Shown piece after piece: positions 49,196-58,051 of a stretch of DNA of 64,000 nucleotides. The notes below the pieces were generated by a model. That model did not search any database. It was given only the letters and a program-made list of their open reading frames with translations, and was not told the DNA's origin. The number at the start of each line of letters is the position of its first letter. The stretch's first letter is position 1. Source of the DNA: Breznakiella homolactica (GTDB taxonomy: Bacteria; Spirochaetota; Spirochaetia; Treponematales; Breznakiellaceae); assembly GCF_016616095.2 (NCBI RefSeq), contig NZ_CP067089.2, positions 2,480,001-2,544,000 on the forward strand, given 5' to 3'. Made by a program: the position numbers and the translations under genes.

Positions 49196-51067
49196 ATGAA
49201 GAAAAGAGCCATACTTTCGTTTCTGGCGGTTCTCGCGGCATGCGCCGTAATTTTCGGCTGCGTCAGCACAAAACCGAACCCCGGCACGTATTCCGCAGCG
49301 GAGAAAGGATATATCAGTGACGTCACGGTGACAGTAACCGTGGATGAACAGGGAAAAATCACCGGCCTGGAAGCGGCGGCGGAAGGGGAAACCCCGAAGA
49401 TCGGCGGTGAGGCGGCGCCAAAGATGGCGGCCCGCATTATCGAGTCCCAGCGCCTGGACTGCGATGTGATTTCCGGCGCCACCCTGACGTCCAAGGCCAT
49501 ACTTTCGGCGGCGGAAAAAGCCCTTAAGCAGGCCGGGGTCAATACGGCGGCCATGAAGGCCCAGGCGGCCGGAACCGGGAAAGATGAACTTGTAATTGTG
49601 GACGTTGCCGTAGTCGGGGCCGGAGCTTCAGGGACTGCCGCCGCGGCTGCTGCTATCGACGGCGGCGCTTCCGTCCTGATGGTGGAAAAAACCAACAACA
49701 TCGGCGGGATCAGCAAATTCTTTGCCGGCGGTCCCTTTGCCGTCGAATCCCATCTCCAGAAAGAAGCGGGCCCGAAATATTCAGGTATTACCAAAAACGA
49801 TGTACTCCAAACTTTGAATGATTATTCCCATTATATTAATTACGCTCCCCTGACCAAGGCGGTGGTTTTCAAATCCGGGGATACCATCAGCTGGCTCGAA
49901 AAATGGGGCATTACTTTCCATGTAAACCCGGAAACACCCCAGGTCGCCCACCGGGATGACGACATGAAGTGGACCATGTACCACTGGTACGATCTGTTCA
50001 GCTATGAACCCACAGAAAAGGCGGCCATCGATGTGGTCCACGAAAACCTTGCCAAGGCTGGTCTGGATCTCCGGTTCAACACCACGGCGACAAAACTGCT
50101 CACCGACGGCAGCGGCAGGGTAACCGGCTTTACCGCGGTCAAGGAAGACGGGAAAACCCTGACGGTTCACGCCAAGGCGGTGGTCCTGGGGACCGGCGGC
50201 TTCGCGGGGAATCCTGAAATGATGCAGGAATACTTCAATACACCGTACCTCGGCCTCTGGGGCGAAAACGGCAGCGGCGTCAAAATGGCATGGGAAGCCG
50301 GCGCGGCAAAATGGGATACCGCGTCCTCCCTGCTTCACGGCAACGGCCCGGTGCCCCCGGTGAATCCCACCAAGCTCAACCTCAACGCGTCTCCCTTCAA
50401 CCAGATTCTCCGGTCTCCGGTGATGTGGATTGACCAGTCGGGTAACCGGTACTGCAATGAGGAAGCGGTCTGGGATACGGCGTACGCTTCCAATACGGGA
50501 TATTCCGTGGGCGGAATTTATTACGTGCTGGTGGATACCGCCACCCTGGAAGGGTACACCGCCGGCCGCACTCTCGTTATGGATACCGCCGTGGGCGGCC
50601 CCAACATGGCCAAAGCCGACTTTATCGAGCTGGCGGAAGAAGGGGTTTACCAGGGAATTATCACGAAAGGAGCCACCATCGCGGAGCTGGCGGAAAAACT
50701 CGGTATGGAACCGGAGCGGCTTACGCTCAACGTGAATGAGTACAACACCGCGGTAAGGACAAAAAATGATCCCTATGGAAAAAGCGCGGCCAGCCTTGTC
50801 TACGGTGTGGAACGGGGCCCCTTCTACGCGGTGAAGATGCAGATCAGCAACCTGGGAACCCTGGGAGGCGTCCGGGTAAACGAAAAACTGCAGGCCACGG
50901 ATACCAACTTAAAACCCATTCCGGGACTGTATGTGGTTGGTAACGATGCCGCGGGATTCTACGGCAACATAACCTCCTATCCTCCCTATGAAGGGCTCGC
51001 CACGGGATTTGCCTGGAATTCCGGCAGGATCGCCGGAGAAAACGCCGCCCTGGACGCGAAGAAATAA
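49196..51067 (+). CDS. Exported FMN- and FAD-binding flavoprotein reductase (lipoprotein)
   Basis: A 623-residue protein. A signal peptide with Cys 22 in V-I-F-G-C suggests a lipoprotein. An FMN-binding domain covers about residues 30-115; its D-V-I-S-G-A-T-L-T-S matches the site where ApbE attaches FMN covalently to Thr. A fumarate-reductase-type FAD domain follows, with V-A-V-V-G-A-G-A-S-G and V-E-K-T-N-N-I-G-G at the start and G-L-Y-V-V-G-N-D-A-A-G near the end. Such proteins reduce fumarate, urocanate or similar acceptors outside the cell. Heme motifs are absent. The adjacent riboflavin importer fits its flavin demand. Confidence 0.85.
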   Translation: MKKRAILSFLAVLAACAVIFGCVSTKPNPGTYSAAEKGYISDVTVTVTVDEQGKITGLEAAAEGETPKIGGEAAPKMAARIIESQRLDCDVISGATLTSKAILSAAEKALKQAGVNTAAMKAQAAGTGKDELVIVDVAVVGAGASGTAAAAAAIDGGASVLMVEKTNNIGGISKFFAGGPFAVESHLQKEAGPKYSGITKNDVLQTLNDYSHYINYAPLTKAVVFKSGDTISWLEKWGITFHVNPETPQVAHRDDDMKWTMYHWYDLFSYEPTEKAAIDVVHENLAKAGLDLRFNTTATKLLTDGSGRVTGFTAVKEDGKTLTVHAKAVVLGTGGFAGNPEMMQEYFNTPYLGLWGENGSGVKMAWEAGAAKWDTASSLLHGNGPVPPVNPTKLNLNASPFNQILRSPVMWIDQSGNRYCNEEAVWDTAYASNTGYSVGGIYYVLVDTATLEGYTAGRTLVMDTAVGGPNMAKADFIELAEEGVYQGIITKGATIAELAEKLGMEPERLTLNVNEYNTAVRTKNDPYGKSAASLVYGVERGPFYAVKMQISNLGTLGGVRVNEKLQATDTNLKPIPGLYVVGNDAAGFYGNITSYPPYEGLATGFAWNSGRIAGENAALDAKK

Positions 51068-51145
51068 TATATGACCAGGGAAGCGCAGTATCTCAAGGGA
51101 AAATGCCAGCGCATACAGACTATCCGAAACCCCGCCCTCCCCTAA

Positions 51146-51318
51146 GGCAGGGTACCCGCTTTATTCGGGGCAAAGCAAAGAAACATGGTCCGGGATGCTA
51201 TCGCGGGGTGTCTGATGGAAAGAAATCTCCTTTACGGGGATTTCTTTCCATCAGACAGGACCCCCGGTATTTCTATCTCCATGTTTCTTTATTTTTACAA
51301 TAATACGGTTACCCTGCC
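51146..51318 (+). repeat. Hairpin element copy E6, short form
   Basis: An outermost stem GGCAGGGTACC with GGTTACCCTGCC (one bulge) is followed by a perfect 12-bp stem (51177-51188 with 51279-51290). Then come GCGGGG, a perfect 18-bp stem (51209-51226 with 51240-51257) and CAGGACCCCCGG. The 13-base inner loop differs from that of E1, E2, E5 and E7. It lies between the flavoprotein gene and the FMN riboswitch. Confidence 0.75.
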
Positions 51319-51381
51319 GCGCTATTGACGAAAAGGGCCGGAACCATTATCGTATTAATTGAAACTTAGGTTTCAACAGCG

Positions 51382-51530
51382 ATTTTCAGGGTCGGGTGCG
51401 TTCGGAAATTTTACATCGTAAATTTCCGCAATAATTCCCAACCGGCGGTATAGCCCGCGACTTCGGTGGAAACACCGGACTGAACCGGTGTAATTCCGGT
51501 GCCGACGGTACAGTCCGGATGGAAGAAAAT
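51382..51530 (+). ncRNA. FMN riboswitch (RFN element)
   Basis: The conserved RFN segments are readable: CCGGCGGTATAGCCCGCGA, then GGTGTAATTCCGGTGCCGACGG, here broken as GGTGTAATTCCGG and TGCCGACGGTACAG, then TCCGGATGGAAGA. ATTTTC (51382-51387) pairs with GAAAAT (51525-51530) as the closing stem. One variable arm (about 51400-51430) is extended into a long hairpin. It binds FMN and should turn off the rfu operon when flavin is plentiful. Confidence 0.93.
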
Positions 51531-51583
51531 CACGGCCCCGGATACGGTTATTCCGGGTCCCCGTCATCTCCCAGCAATTTCTG

Positions 51584-51610
51584 CCCTGGATATCACTCCG
51601 GGGTTTTTTT
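51584..51610 (+). terminator. Riboswitch expression-platform terminator
   Basis: CCCTGGA (51584-51590) and TCCGGGG (51597-51603) form a stem followed by seven T residues. CCCCGGA at 51536-51542, next to the aptamer, can pair with the same right half. This gives a plausible switch between two structures. Confidence 0.65.
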
Positions 51611-51646
51611 ATGCTCCGGATATATCCACTTTTCCGGAGGTTCCCT

Positions 51647-52699
51647 ATGGGATACCACAGCAAAACAAAACCAGCGGGATTTTTTATTGCCGCGGCGTTT
51701 ATCTTCTGTTCGGCAGCGGCGCTGTTTGCCGGCGGCGGCGGCGATACCGGCGGCAAGTCTTCAAAAGAAATTTCCATCGCCGTCTTTGTGCCCGGGGTAA
51801 TGTCCGGCAGCCCCATCTATGAGATGCTGGCCGAAGGCGTACGGAAAGCCGGGAGCGAAGAACCCGGCGCGGCGGTAACGGTTATTGAAGGCGGATTCAA
51901 CCAGGCGGAATGGGAGCCTAAGCTGACGGCCCTGGCCGCCACGGGCAGCTACGATCTCATCGTTTCATCCAATCCGTCCCTCCCGGCGCTGGCGTCGTCG
52001 GTGTCAGTAAAATTCCCCAAACAGAAATTCCTGCTTCTGGACGGCGAAATTTCGGGCAACCCCATGATATATACCATGCGGTACAACCAGCGGGAACAGG
52101 CCTATGTGGCGGGGTACCTGGCGGCCATGGTCGCCCAGGAAGGTAAAACCGGCGTGGGGAAAACCAGCCGCATCGGGCTCCTGGCGGGACAGGAGTATCC
52201 GGCGATGAACACCATCATGCTGCCGGCGTACCTGGAAGCGGCCAAAGCAATTGATCCGGCCTTTGAGGTGGACTTCCGGGTTGTGGGGAACTGGTACGAC
52301 GCGGGCAAAGGCGCGGAACTCGCGTCGGACATGATACGGAATAAATCCGCGGTAATTCTGTGTGTCGCCGGAGGCGCCAATGAAGGGGCTGTCCAGGCCG
52401 CCGCTGAAACCGGGGCCAAGGTAATCTGGTACGACACCAACGGATACGCCGTCAGACCCGGAACCGTGGTGGGCAGCGCCATACTCCGCCAGGATAAAGC
52501 CGCCTATGAACAGACCAGGCGTTTCCTTGACGGCACCCTCCCCTTCGGCACCGCGGAAATAGTCGGGATGAAGGAAGGATACGTCGATTTCGTCGAAGAC
52601 GACCCGAACTATATTGCTGCGGTGAGCCCCGGGATCCGGGAAAAACAGGCGGCCCTTCTGAGCCGGCTCCGGTCGGGCGAACTCGATCTGGGCGAGTAA
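51647..52699 (+). CDS. rfuA: Riboflavin ABC importer, substrate-binding protein
   Basis: A 350-residue exported binding protein of the BMP/PnrA family. ATG 51647 follows GGAGG by 6 bases. The signal region ends A-A-L-F-A-G-G-G-G without a clear lipobox. Family marks are A-V-F-V-P-G-V-M-S-G, Y-D-L-I-V-S-S-N-P and N-Q-R-E-Q-A-Y-V-A-G-Y-L. In Treponema pallidum the matching protein binds riboflavin. Control by an FMN riboswitch makes the same role very likely here. Confidence 0.88.
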   Translation: MGYHSKTKPAGFFIAAAFIFCSAAALFAGGGGDTGGKSSKEISIAVFVPGVMSGSPIYEMLAEGVRKAGSEEPGAAVTVIEGGFNQAEWEPKLTALAATGSYDLIVSSNPSLPALASSVSVKFPKQKFLLLDGEISGNPMIYTMRYNQREQAYVAGYLAAMVAQEGKTGVGKTSRIGLLAGQEYPAMNTIMLPAYLEAAKAIDPAFEVDFRVVGNWYDAGKGAELASDMIRNKSAVILCVAGGANEGAVQAAAETGAKVIWYDTNGYAVRPGTVVGSAILRQDKAAYEQTRRFLDGTLPFGTAEIVGMKEGYVDFVEDDPNYIAAVSPGIREKQAALLSRLRSGELDLGE

Positions 52700-52714
52700 G
52701 CGGGAACATCCTCG

Positions 52715-54358
52715 GTGGTGGAACTCAGGGGCATTCAGAAATATTTTCCCGCCAATGGTGTCCACGCTCTGGAGAACGCGGATTTTACGCTCCTCCCCGG
52801 GGAAATCCACGCCCTGGTCGGCGAAAACGGCGCGGGCAAATCGACCCTCATGCATATCATGGCCGGGTTTATCCGCCCCAGCGCGGGATCAATATACACG
52901 GACGGTACCTTGGTAAACTTTCCCGGGCCCGCCGCGGCGCTGGCCTGCGGGATCGGAATGGTGCGGCAGCATCCCCGGCTCGTACCCGGGTTCCAGGTAT
53001 GGGAAGCCTGTATCCTTGGATCGGCCGGCGGTGCGGCCGGGATTATCCGCAAAAAAAAGATGCGGAAAATGGTGCAGGAGGTATCCGACCAATGGGGCTT
53101 TGACCTCCCGGCGGACCAGGGCACCGACACCCTCACGGTAAGCCAGCGCCAGAAATGCGCCATCCTTTCGCTGCTCCTCAGGAACGCCGAGTACCTTATC
53201 TTTGACGAACCCACCGCGGTGCTGACCCCCCTGGAAACGGAACGCCTCTTTGATCTCATGGGACGGCTCCGTTCCCAGGGCAAGGGAATCGTACTTATTT
53301 CACACAAACTTGAAGAAACCCTTGCCCTGGCCGACCGCGTGACGGTGCTGCGGAAAGGAGAGGTAACCGCGACCCTTCGGGCGGATACAGTCAGCTCCGA
53401 GGAAATCAGCACCCTGATGTTCGGCACCGACCGGGAAACCCGTTCCGACAGTACCGCGGATTTTCCCGCGTTTTTACCGGAACAGCCCGCAATGGTTCAC
53501 GGAGAAAACGACGGGGAACACGAGCAGGCGCCCCTTCTCCGGGTTACCGGCCTGACCGTGGAGATTTCCAAACGCCCCTTTATACGGTCCATTGATTTTG
53601 AAGTTCCCCGGGGCAAAATAATCGGTATAGCCGGAGTCCGTGACAGCGGCCTGGAAACCCTGGAACTTGCCCTGACGGGTTTCCTCAATCCTTCCGGCGG
53701 AACGGTGGAGGTTAACGGAACCCGCACGGACAACAAAGGACCCCGGACGTTCCGAAAAGCCGGAGCCGCGTACCTCAGCGCTGACCGTACCGGCACGGCT
53801 CTGGCGATGCAGCTTCCCCTTTGGGATAGTCTGATTGTCCATGCCCACCGGCGGGCCGAAATGGGCCTTCCGGGACATTTCGGTATTATGAAACGGAGCT
53901 ACCTTGAAGCCTGGGTTCAGCATATCATGAACCGGGCGCAGGTTTCCCGGTCGCCCCGGAATCCGGCGGAATCATTTTCCGGAGGAATGCTCCAGCGACT
54001 CGTCCTTGCCCGGGAATTCGCCGAGCCCGTCCAGCTGATGGTGCTTGCCGAACCCAGCTGGGGTCTCGATACCGCGGGCAGGGAGCTGCTGATAACACGG
54101 ATAAAAAAATACGCCGCTGGCGGAAAATCCGTCCTGGCTTTTTCCACCGATGTGGAAGAACTTATTGCCATGGCCGATGAAATTCTCGTTCTCCGCAACG
54201 GTGAAATCGCGGCCCGTTTTCTCCTGGGCAAGCAGGAACTGCGCGGCCCGGAAACGGACGGAGCGTCTTCCGGCCAGGGAATCAGGGAACTAATCGGGCA
54301 GACCATGGTGGGCATGGGGGAAAGCTCTTCAGCGCCGGAGGATCAAAACCGTGAGTAA
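52715..54358 (+). CDS. rfuB: Riboflavin ABC importer, fused double ATPase
   Basis: A 547-residue protein with two ABC domains, starting at GTG. The first has Walker A G-E-N-G-A-G-K-S-T (38-46), a degenerate signature L-T-V-S-Q-R-Q-K and Walker B L-I-F-D-E-P-T-A. The second lacks the Walker A lysine (A-G-V-R-D-S-G-L-E) but keeps S-F-S-G-G-M-L-Q-R and L-V-L-A-E-P-S-W-G. One competent and one degenerate site is usual in this importer class. It overlaps rfuC by 8 bases. Confidence 0.9.
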   Translation: MVELRGIQKYFPANGVHALENADFTLLPGEIHALVGENGAGKSTLMHIMAGFIRPSAGSIYTDGTLVNFPGPAAALACGIGMVRQHPRLVPGFQVWEACILGSAGGAAGIIRKKKMRKMVQEVSDQWGFDLPADQGTDTLTVSQRQKCAILSLLLRNAEYLIFDEPTAVLTPLETERLFDLMGRLRSQGKGIVLISHKLEETLALADRVTVLRKGEVTATLRADTVSSEEISTLMFGTDRETRSDSTADFPAFLPEQPAMVHGENDGEHEQAPLLRVTGLTVEISKRPFIRSIDFEVPRGKIIGIAGVRDSGLETLELALTGFLNPSGGTVEVNGTRTDNKGPRTFRKAGAAYLSADRTGTALAMQLPLWDSLIVHAHRRAEMGLPGHFGIMKRSYLEAWVQHIMNRAQVSRSPRNPAESFSGGMLQRLVLAREFAEPVQLMVLAEPSWGLDTAGRELLITRIKKYAAGGKSVLAFSTDVEELIAMADEILVLRNGEIAARFLLGKQELRGPETDGASSGQGIRELIGQTMVGMGESSSAPEDQNRE

Positions 54359-55409
54359 ACAGAAGAATCCCCGGCCCAGGGAACCAAGACAGGCTGCTTA
54401 CGGCTCGGTTATCACCCTCGTCTGTGCCACCCTGGTGGCCGTAATCCTGATTGCGGTCAACTCCGCGTCACCCGCGGCATCGCTGAAAGCTTTTTTTGCC
54501 GGACCATGGTCATCGCCGTGGTTTTCCGGAAACACCCTCGACAGTATCGCCCTGCTTCTGACAGCGTCTCTGGGGATTGCCCTGGCGTTCCGGGGAGGGA
54601 CGTTTAACCTCGGCGGCGAAGGCCAGATCTACATAGGCGGCCTCGCCGCTTCGGCGCTGCTCCTTTCCGGGGAAACATTCCCCGGCTGGACCATGCTGAT
54701 CTTCGCGGCAATTGCCGCCATGGCCGTCGGCGGGGCCATGGGCGCGGTTTCCGGACTGCTCAAACGGAGATTCGGGGCAAACGAACTTATCACGACATTT
54801 CTGCTTTCCTCCGCCTTAACCCCCGCGGCGGATTATCTTATTACCGGTCCCCTCCGGGATCCTTCGGGGAATCTCCTGGCCACACCGCGGTTCGCGGCGG
54901 ACAGGATACTGCCCCATATCCTTCCGCCGTCGAGTCTTTCGGTTTCATGCATAATCGCCGCCGTTCTGGTCATTGGAGGCCACATTTTCATTGCCGGGAC
55001 CGGCCCGGGGTACCGGTTCAGGATTGCCGGGGCGGCCCCGGAATTTGCCCGGTACGGCGGTATCGCGGCGGAGCGGTACTGGACTCCGGCGCTGTTTTTT
55101 TCGGGGCTGTTCCACGGACTGGCGGGATTTTTCGCTGTGGCCGGAACCTACGGCATGGGCCATCTCGGCTTCCCCGGAGGATTGGGCTGGAACGCAATCG
55201 CCGTGGCCCTTATTGCCCGGAACCATCCATTGGCGCTGTTTCCGGCTGCGCTGATATACGGCTGGCTCAAAGCCGGTTCCGACGCGGCGCTTCTTGCCAC
55301 GGGCCTCGGCTTTGAGGCGGCTTCGTTTATCCAGGCGGCGGTCCTCATCCTTGCGACGGTACGGTTTGCTGGATTTCCCCGGCTCAGGCTCCGGAGGGTA
55401 CGCCCATGA
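54351..55409 (+). CDS. rfuC: Riboflavin ABC importer, permease
   Basis: A 352-residue membrane permease of the branched-chain/nucleoside type with 8-10 spans. G-G-T-F-N-L-G-G-E-G-Q-I-Y-I-G-G is the family's conserved loop and R-F-G-A-N-E-L-I-T-T the next. It starts at GTG within the end of rfuB and ends overlapping rfuD by 4 bases, so the four genes form one tightly coupled operon under the riboswitch. Confidence 0.9.
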   Translation: MSKQKNPRPREPRQAAYGSVITLVCATLVAVILIAVNSASPAASLKAFFAGPWSSPWFSGNTLDSIALLLTASLGIALAFRGGTFNLGGEGQIYIGGLAASALLLSGETFPGWTMLIFAAIAAMAVGGAMGAVSGLLKRRFGANELITTFLLSSALTPAADYLITGPLRDPSGNLLATPRFAADRILPHILPPSSLSVSCIIAAVLVIGGHIFIAGTGPGYRFRIAGAAPEFARYGGIAAERYWTPALFFSGLFHGLAGFFAVAGTYGMGHLGFPGGLGWNAIAVALIARNHPLALFPAALIYGWLKAGSDAALLATGLGFEAASFIQAAVLILATVRFAGFPRLRLRRVRP

Positions 55410-56302
55410 TAGCCGGCCTTCTTACCGTAGCGGCGCCCCTTATTCTCGCCTCCCTGGGAGGGCTGTTAACGGAGCTGAGCGGAACCCTGGGAGTTTTTAT
55501 CGAAGGATTTATGGTTCTCGGTTCCTTTTTCGCGTGGATAATCGCGGGATGGACGGGGTCGGTATTTGCCGGCTGCTGTATAACGGCGGTATGCGCGGGG
55601 TTTGTGGGCTGGCTTCTCGCCCGGTTTGTCCATAAAACCGGGGCAAACCCTTTTATAGCGGGACTTGCCCTTAACCTGACCGCCGGAGGCCTTACCGATT
55701 CACTGTCCATTGCCTGGTTCGGAACAAAGGGGGTTCTGCGGAATCCTGATCTGAAAATCCCGGAGCCTGTGCATATTCCCCTTATAGAAGATATTCCCTT
55801 TATCGGCCGGCTGTTTTCGGGACAGCTGCCCTTCGCGTACATTGCCCTGGCCTTTACGCTTGCGGCGGCCCTGGTAATCGGCAAAACACGGCTGGGGCTC
55901 CGGCTTAAAGCGGCGGGGCTGTCCCCGGAAGCGGCGATTGACCAGGGCATCTATCCGGCCCGGTACCGGGAAGGCGCCTGGGCGGCGGCGGCGTTTCTTG
56001 CCGCCCTGGCGGGAGCGGCCCTTACCTTCAGGGTAGGCGCCTATGCCCCGGGCGGCGTGGCCGGCCGCGGATGGATTGCGCTGGCGGCGGTGTATCTGGG
56101 ATTCCGCAACGCCTGGGGCTGCGCCGCCGCGTCGCTGGTCTTTGCCCTGGCCGAACGCATCGGGTTTATTGCCCAGGGGCTGCATACCATCCCCGCCACG
56201 GTACTCCTGGGATTACCCTCAGCCCTGGCGCTGGTACTGTTCTCGGTATCCCAGGGATTCAGCGCCCGCCGAGGGGGCGGCAAAAAACCTCCCCGGGAAT
56301 AA
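55406..56302 (+). CDS. rfuD: Riboflavin ABC importer, permease
   Basis: A 298-residue membrane permease, the smaller partner of RfuC. It has about eight spans, with E-G-F-M-V-L-G-S-F near the start, the K-T-G-A-N-P-F-I-A-G-L loop and G-V-A-G-R-G-W-I-A-L-A-A-V-Y-L-G in the second half, matching the B0650-type permease family. It is the last gene of the riboswitch-controlled operon. Confidence 0.9.
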   Translation: MIAGLLTVAAPLILASLGGLLTELSGTLGVFIEGFMVLGSFFAWIIAGWTGSVFAGCCITAVCAGFVGWLLARFVHKTGANPFIAGLALNLTAGGLTDSLSIAWFGTKGVLRNPDLKIPEPVHIPLIEDIPFIGRLFSGQLPFAYIALAFTLAAALVIGKTRLGLRLKAAGLSPEAAIDQGIYPARYREGAWAAAAFLAALAGAALTFRVGAYAPGGVAGRGWIALAAVYLGFRNAWGCAAASLVFALAERIGFIAQGLHTIPATVLLGLPSALALVLFSVSQGFSARRGGGKKPPRE

Positions 56303-56371
56303 ACACCGGAACCGGGACGTCTTTTGCCGGCAGCTGGTATACAGCCCGGATAGTACTCCACCACCGAGAAA

Positions 56372-56642
56372 CCCGAAGTGGGGGCAGCGGAGAAGCGTTT
56401 GTGTCACACCGTGACACAAACCTTCGGAGCGAGGGGGAGCAGCCCGCCAGAAATGTTACCCCCAGCAGGTAGAGGCAGCAAGCATACGGTCGAAATGGTA
56501 ACGCCGGGTGTCGGGTAAAAATGGGAATGAGCGGCTTTCTAGGCCGAAGGCCGACGAGGAGCCATTACCATTTTTATCCGACAGGACCCGCAGGTACGGT
56601 ATACTCGTATGATTGCTGTTTATACAGCCCAGTGCTCCCCCT
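56372..56642 (+). repeat. Hairpin element copy E7, long form
   Basis: Starts CCGAAGTGGGGGCAGCGG, with a perfect 11-bp hairpin at 56397-56421, then GCGAGGGGGAGCAGCCC. The intermediate stem AGCAAGCATACG pairs with CGTATGATTGCT. The inner stem (56509-56529 with 56563-56583) has 19 of 21 pairs plus one G-T. The 33-base loop begins AGCGGCTTTCTAGG and ends GACGAGGAGC. It ends AGTGCTCCCCC and lies between rfuD and the M20 peptidase gene. Confidence 0.8.
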
Positions 56643-56684
56643 TAACTATTTGCGTTCCCGGAGGATTTCCGGCATACTGTAACC

Positions 56685-58022
56685 ATGGATGTACTGCAGC
56701 GGTTCAGGAAATCGATTCAAATAAAAACGGATTGGCCCGAGGGCGCCCAGGCCGGGGATGGCCGGGCGGAAGCGCCCCTCCGGGAGTTTCAGGAATTCCT
56801 GAAAATTTCTTACCCTGAATTCCACAAAAAAATAGAACGCAGCGTTCTGAATCCTTATGCGGTGATCTACCAGTGGCCCGGGGAATCGGCGGAAGCGAAG
56901 CCCATCCTGTTCCTCGCCCACTACGATGTGGTTCCCGCGGAAACTGAAAAATGGACGGTGCCGCCGTTTTCCGGAGACGAAAAGGACGGGTATATTTACG
57001 GCCGGGGAACCCTGGACATGAAGTGTATCCTCATCGGCATCATGGAAGCCGCGGAAACCCTCTGCGCCGGCGGCTTCCGGCCGAAACAGGATATCTGGTT
57101 TGCCTTCGGCGGCGACGAGGAACGGGCCGGAACCTGGGGCGCGAAAACTTCCGTCCGGTGGTTTGCGGAACGGAACATCCGGTTTGCCTGGGCCCTGGAC
57201 GAAGGAAGTATTGTGGCCCGCAACCAGATAGCCTGGATCGATAAACCCCTGGCTCTTCTGGGTATTGAGGAAAAGGGCTTTGCCAGTTTTGAACTGCGGG
57301 CAGCCCAGCAGAGCGGCCACGCGTCCCGGCCGCCGAAAGTGCAGGCCGCGGCGGTGCTCGCCCGGGCGCTCCTCCGGATTTCAAAGAAACCCTTTCCCTT
57401 CAGGCTGACCCCGACGGTGGAAGGTTTTTTCCGGAGCCTCGGGGATCTGAGTACCGGTGCCATGGCGTGGGTGCTGAAGCATCCCCGGCTGCTGGGGCCG
57501 CTGTTCTTTAAGGCGGTGGCGGGCAGCCCCGCAATAGCGTCCCTGCTGAGGACCACCGTGGCCATGACCCAGCTCGAGGGAAGTCCCGCGGACAATGTCA
57601 TGCCATCCTCGGTACGGGCGGTTCTCAACCTGCGGCTCCTGGATCCCTGGACCGTGGAGACGGCTTTGGAATATGTCAGAAAGGCTGTAAACGACGGCCG
57701 GGTTGAAGTGGATATATGCAACGTTTCCACAGATCCGGTTCCGCCGAATCCCCTGCACGCGAAACGCTCCGGACCGGGCTGGGAAGAAATGGAAGCCGCC
57801 GTCAGCGCCGTATTCCCCGGGGTTCCGGTGATGCCTTTCCTGGTGACTGCCACCACCGATTCCCGGCACTACAAGGACCTCTGCGGCGGAATCTTCCGGT
57901 TCTGCCCCCTGGTACTGACCCCGGAGGAACTGGCCCTTATCCACGGACATGACGAACGGATATCGGAACAGAACCTCCGGAACTGCGTGAATTTCTATAC
58001 CGATTTATTAGCTCGGCTCTGA
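56685..58022 (+). CDS. M20-family metallopeptidase
   Basis: A 445-residue cytoplasmic peptidase of the M20 family. Metal motifs are L-A-H-Y-D-V-V-P, G-R-G-T-L-D-M-K and the catalytic pair in G-G-D-E-E-R-A-G. The dimerisation domain follows, and a late metal-ligand region is near the C-terminal H-G-H-D-E. Its length and P-P-F-S-G motif resemble the Xaa-His/CPS1-like dipeptidases. It is followed 29 bases later by a YfcC-type transporter gene, which suggests uptake and cleavage of a peptide or amide. Confidence 0.88.
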   Translation: MDVLQRFRKSIQIKTDWPEGAQAGDGRAEAPLREFQEFLKISYPEFHKKIERSVLNPYAVIYQWPGESAEAKPILFLAHYDVVPAETEKWTVPPFSGDEKDGYIYGRGTLDMKCILIGIMEAAETLCAGGFRPKQDIWFAFGGDEERAGTWGAKTSVRWFAERNIRFAWALDEGSIVARNQIAWIDKPLALLGIEEKGFASFELRAAQQSGHASRPPKVQAAAVLARALLRISKKPFPFRLTPTVEGFFRSLGDLSTGAMAWVLKHPRLLGPLFFKAVAGSPAIASLLRTTVAMTQLEGSPADNVMPSSVRAVLNLRLLDPWTVETALEYVRKAVNDGRVEVDICNVSTDPVPPNPLHAKRSGPGWEEMEAAVSAVFPGVPVMPFLVTATTDSRHYKDLCGGIFRFCPLVLTPEELALIHGHDERISEQNLRNCVNFYTDLLARL

Positions 58023-58051
58023 ACCGGCAGAATACAGCGAAAGGACATACT

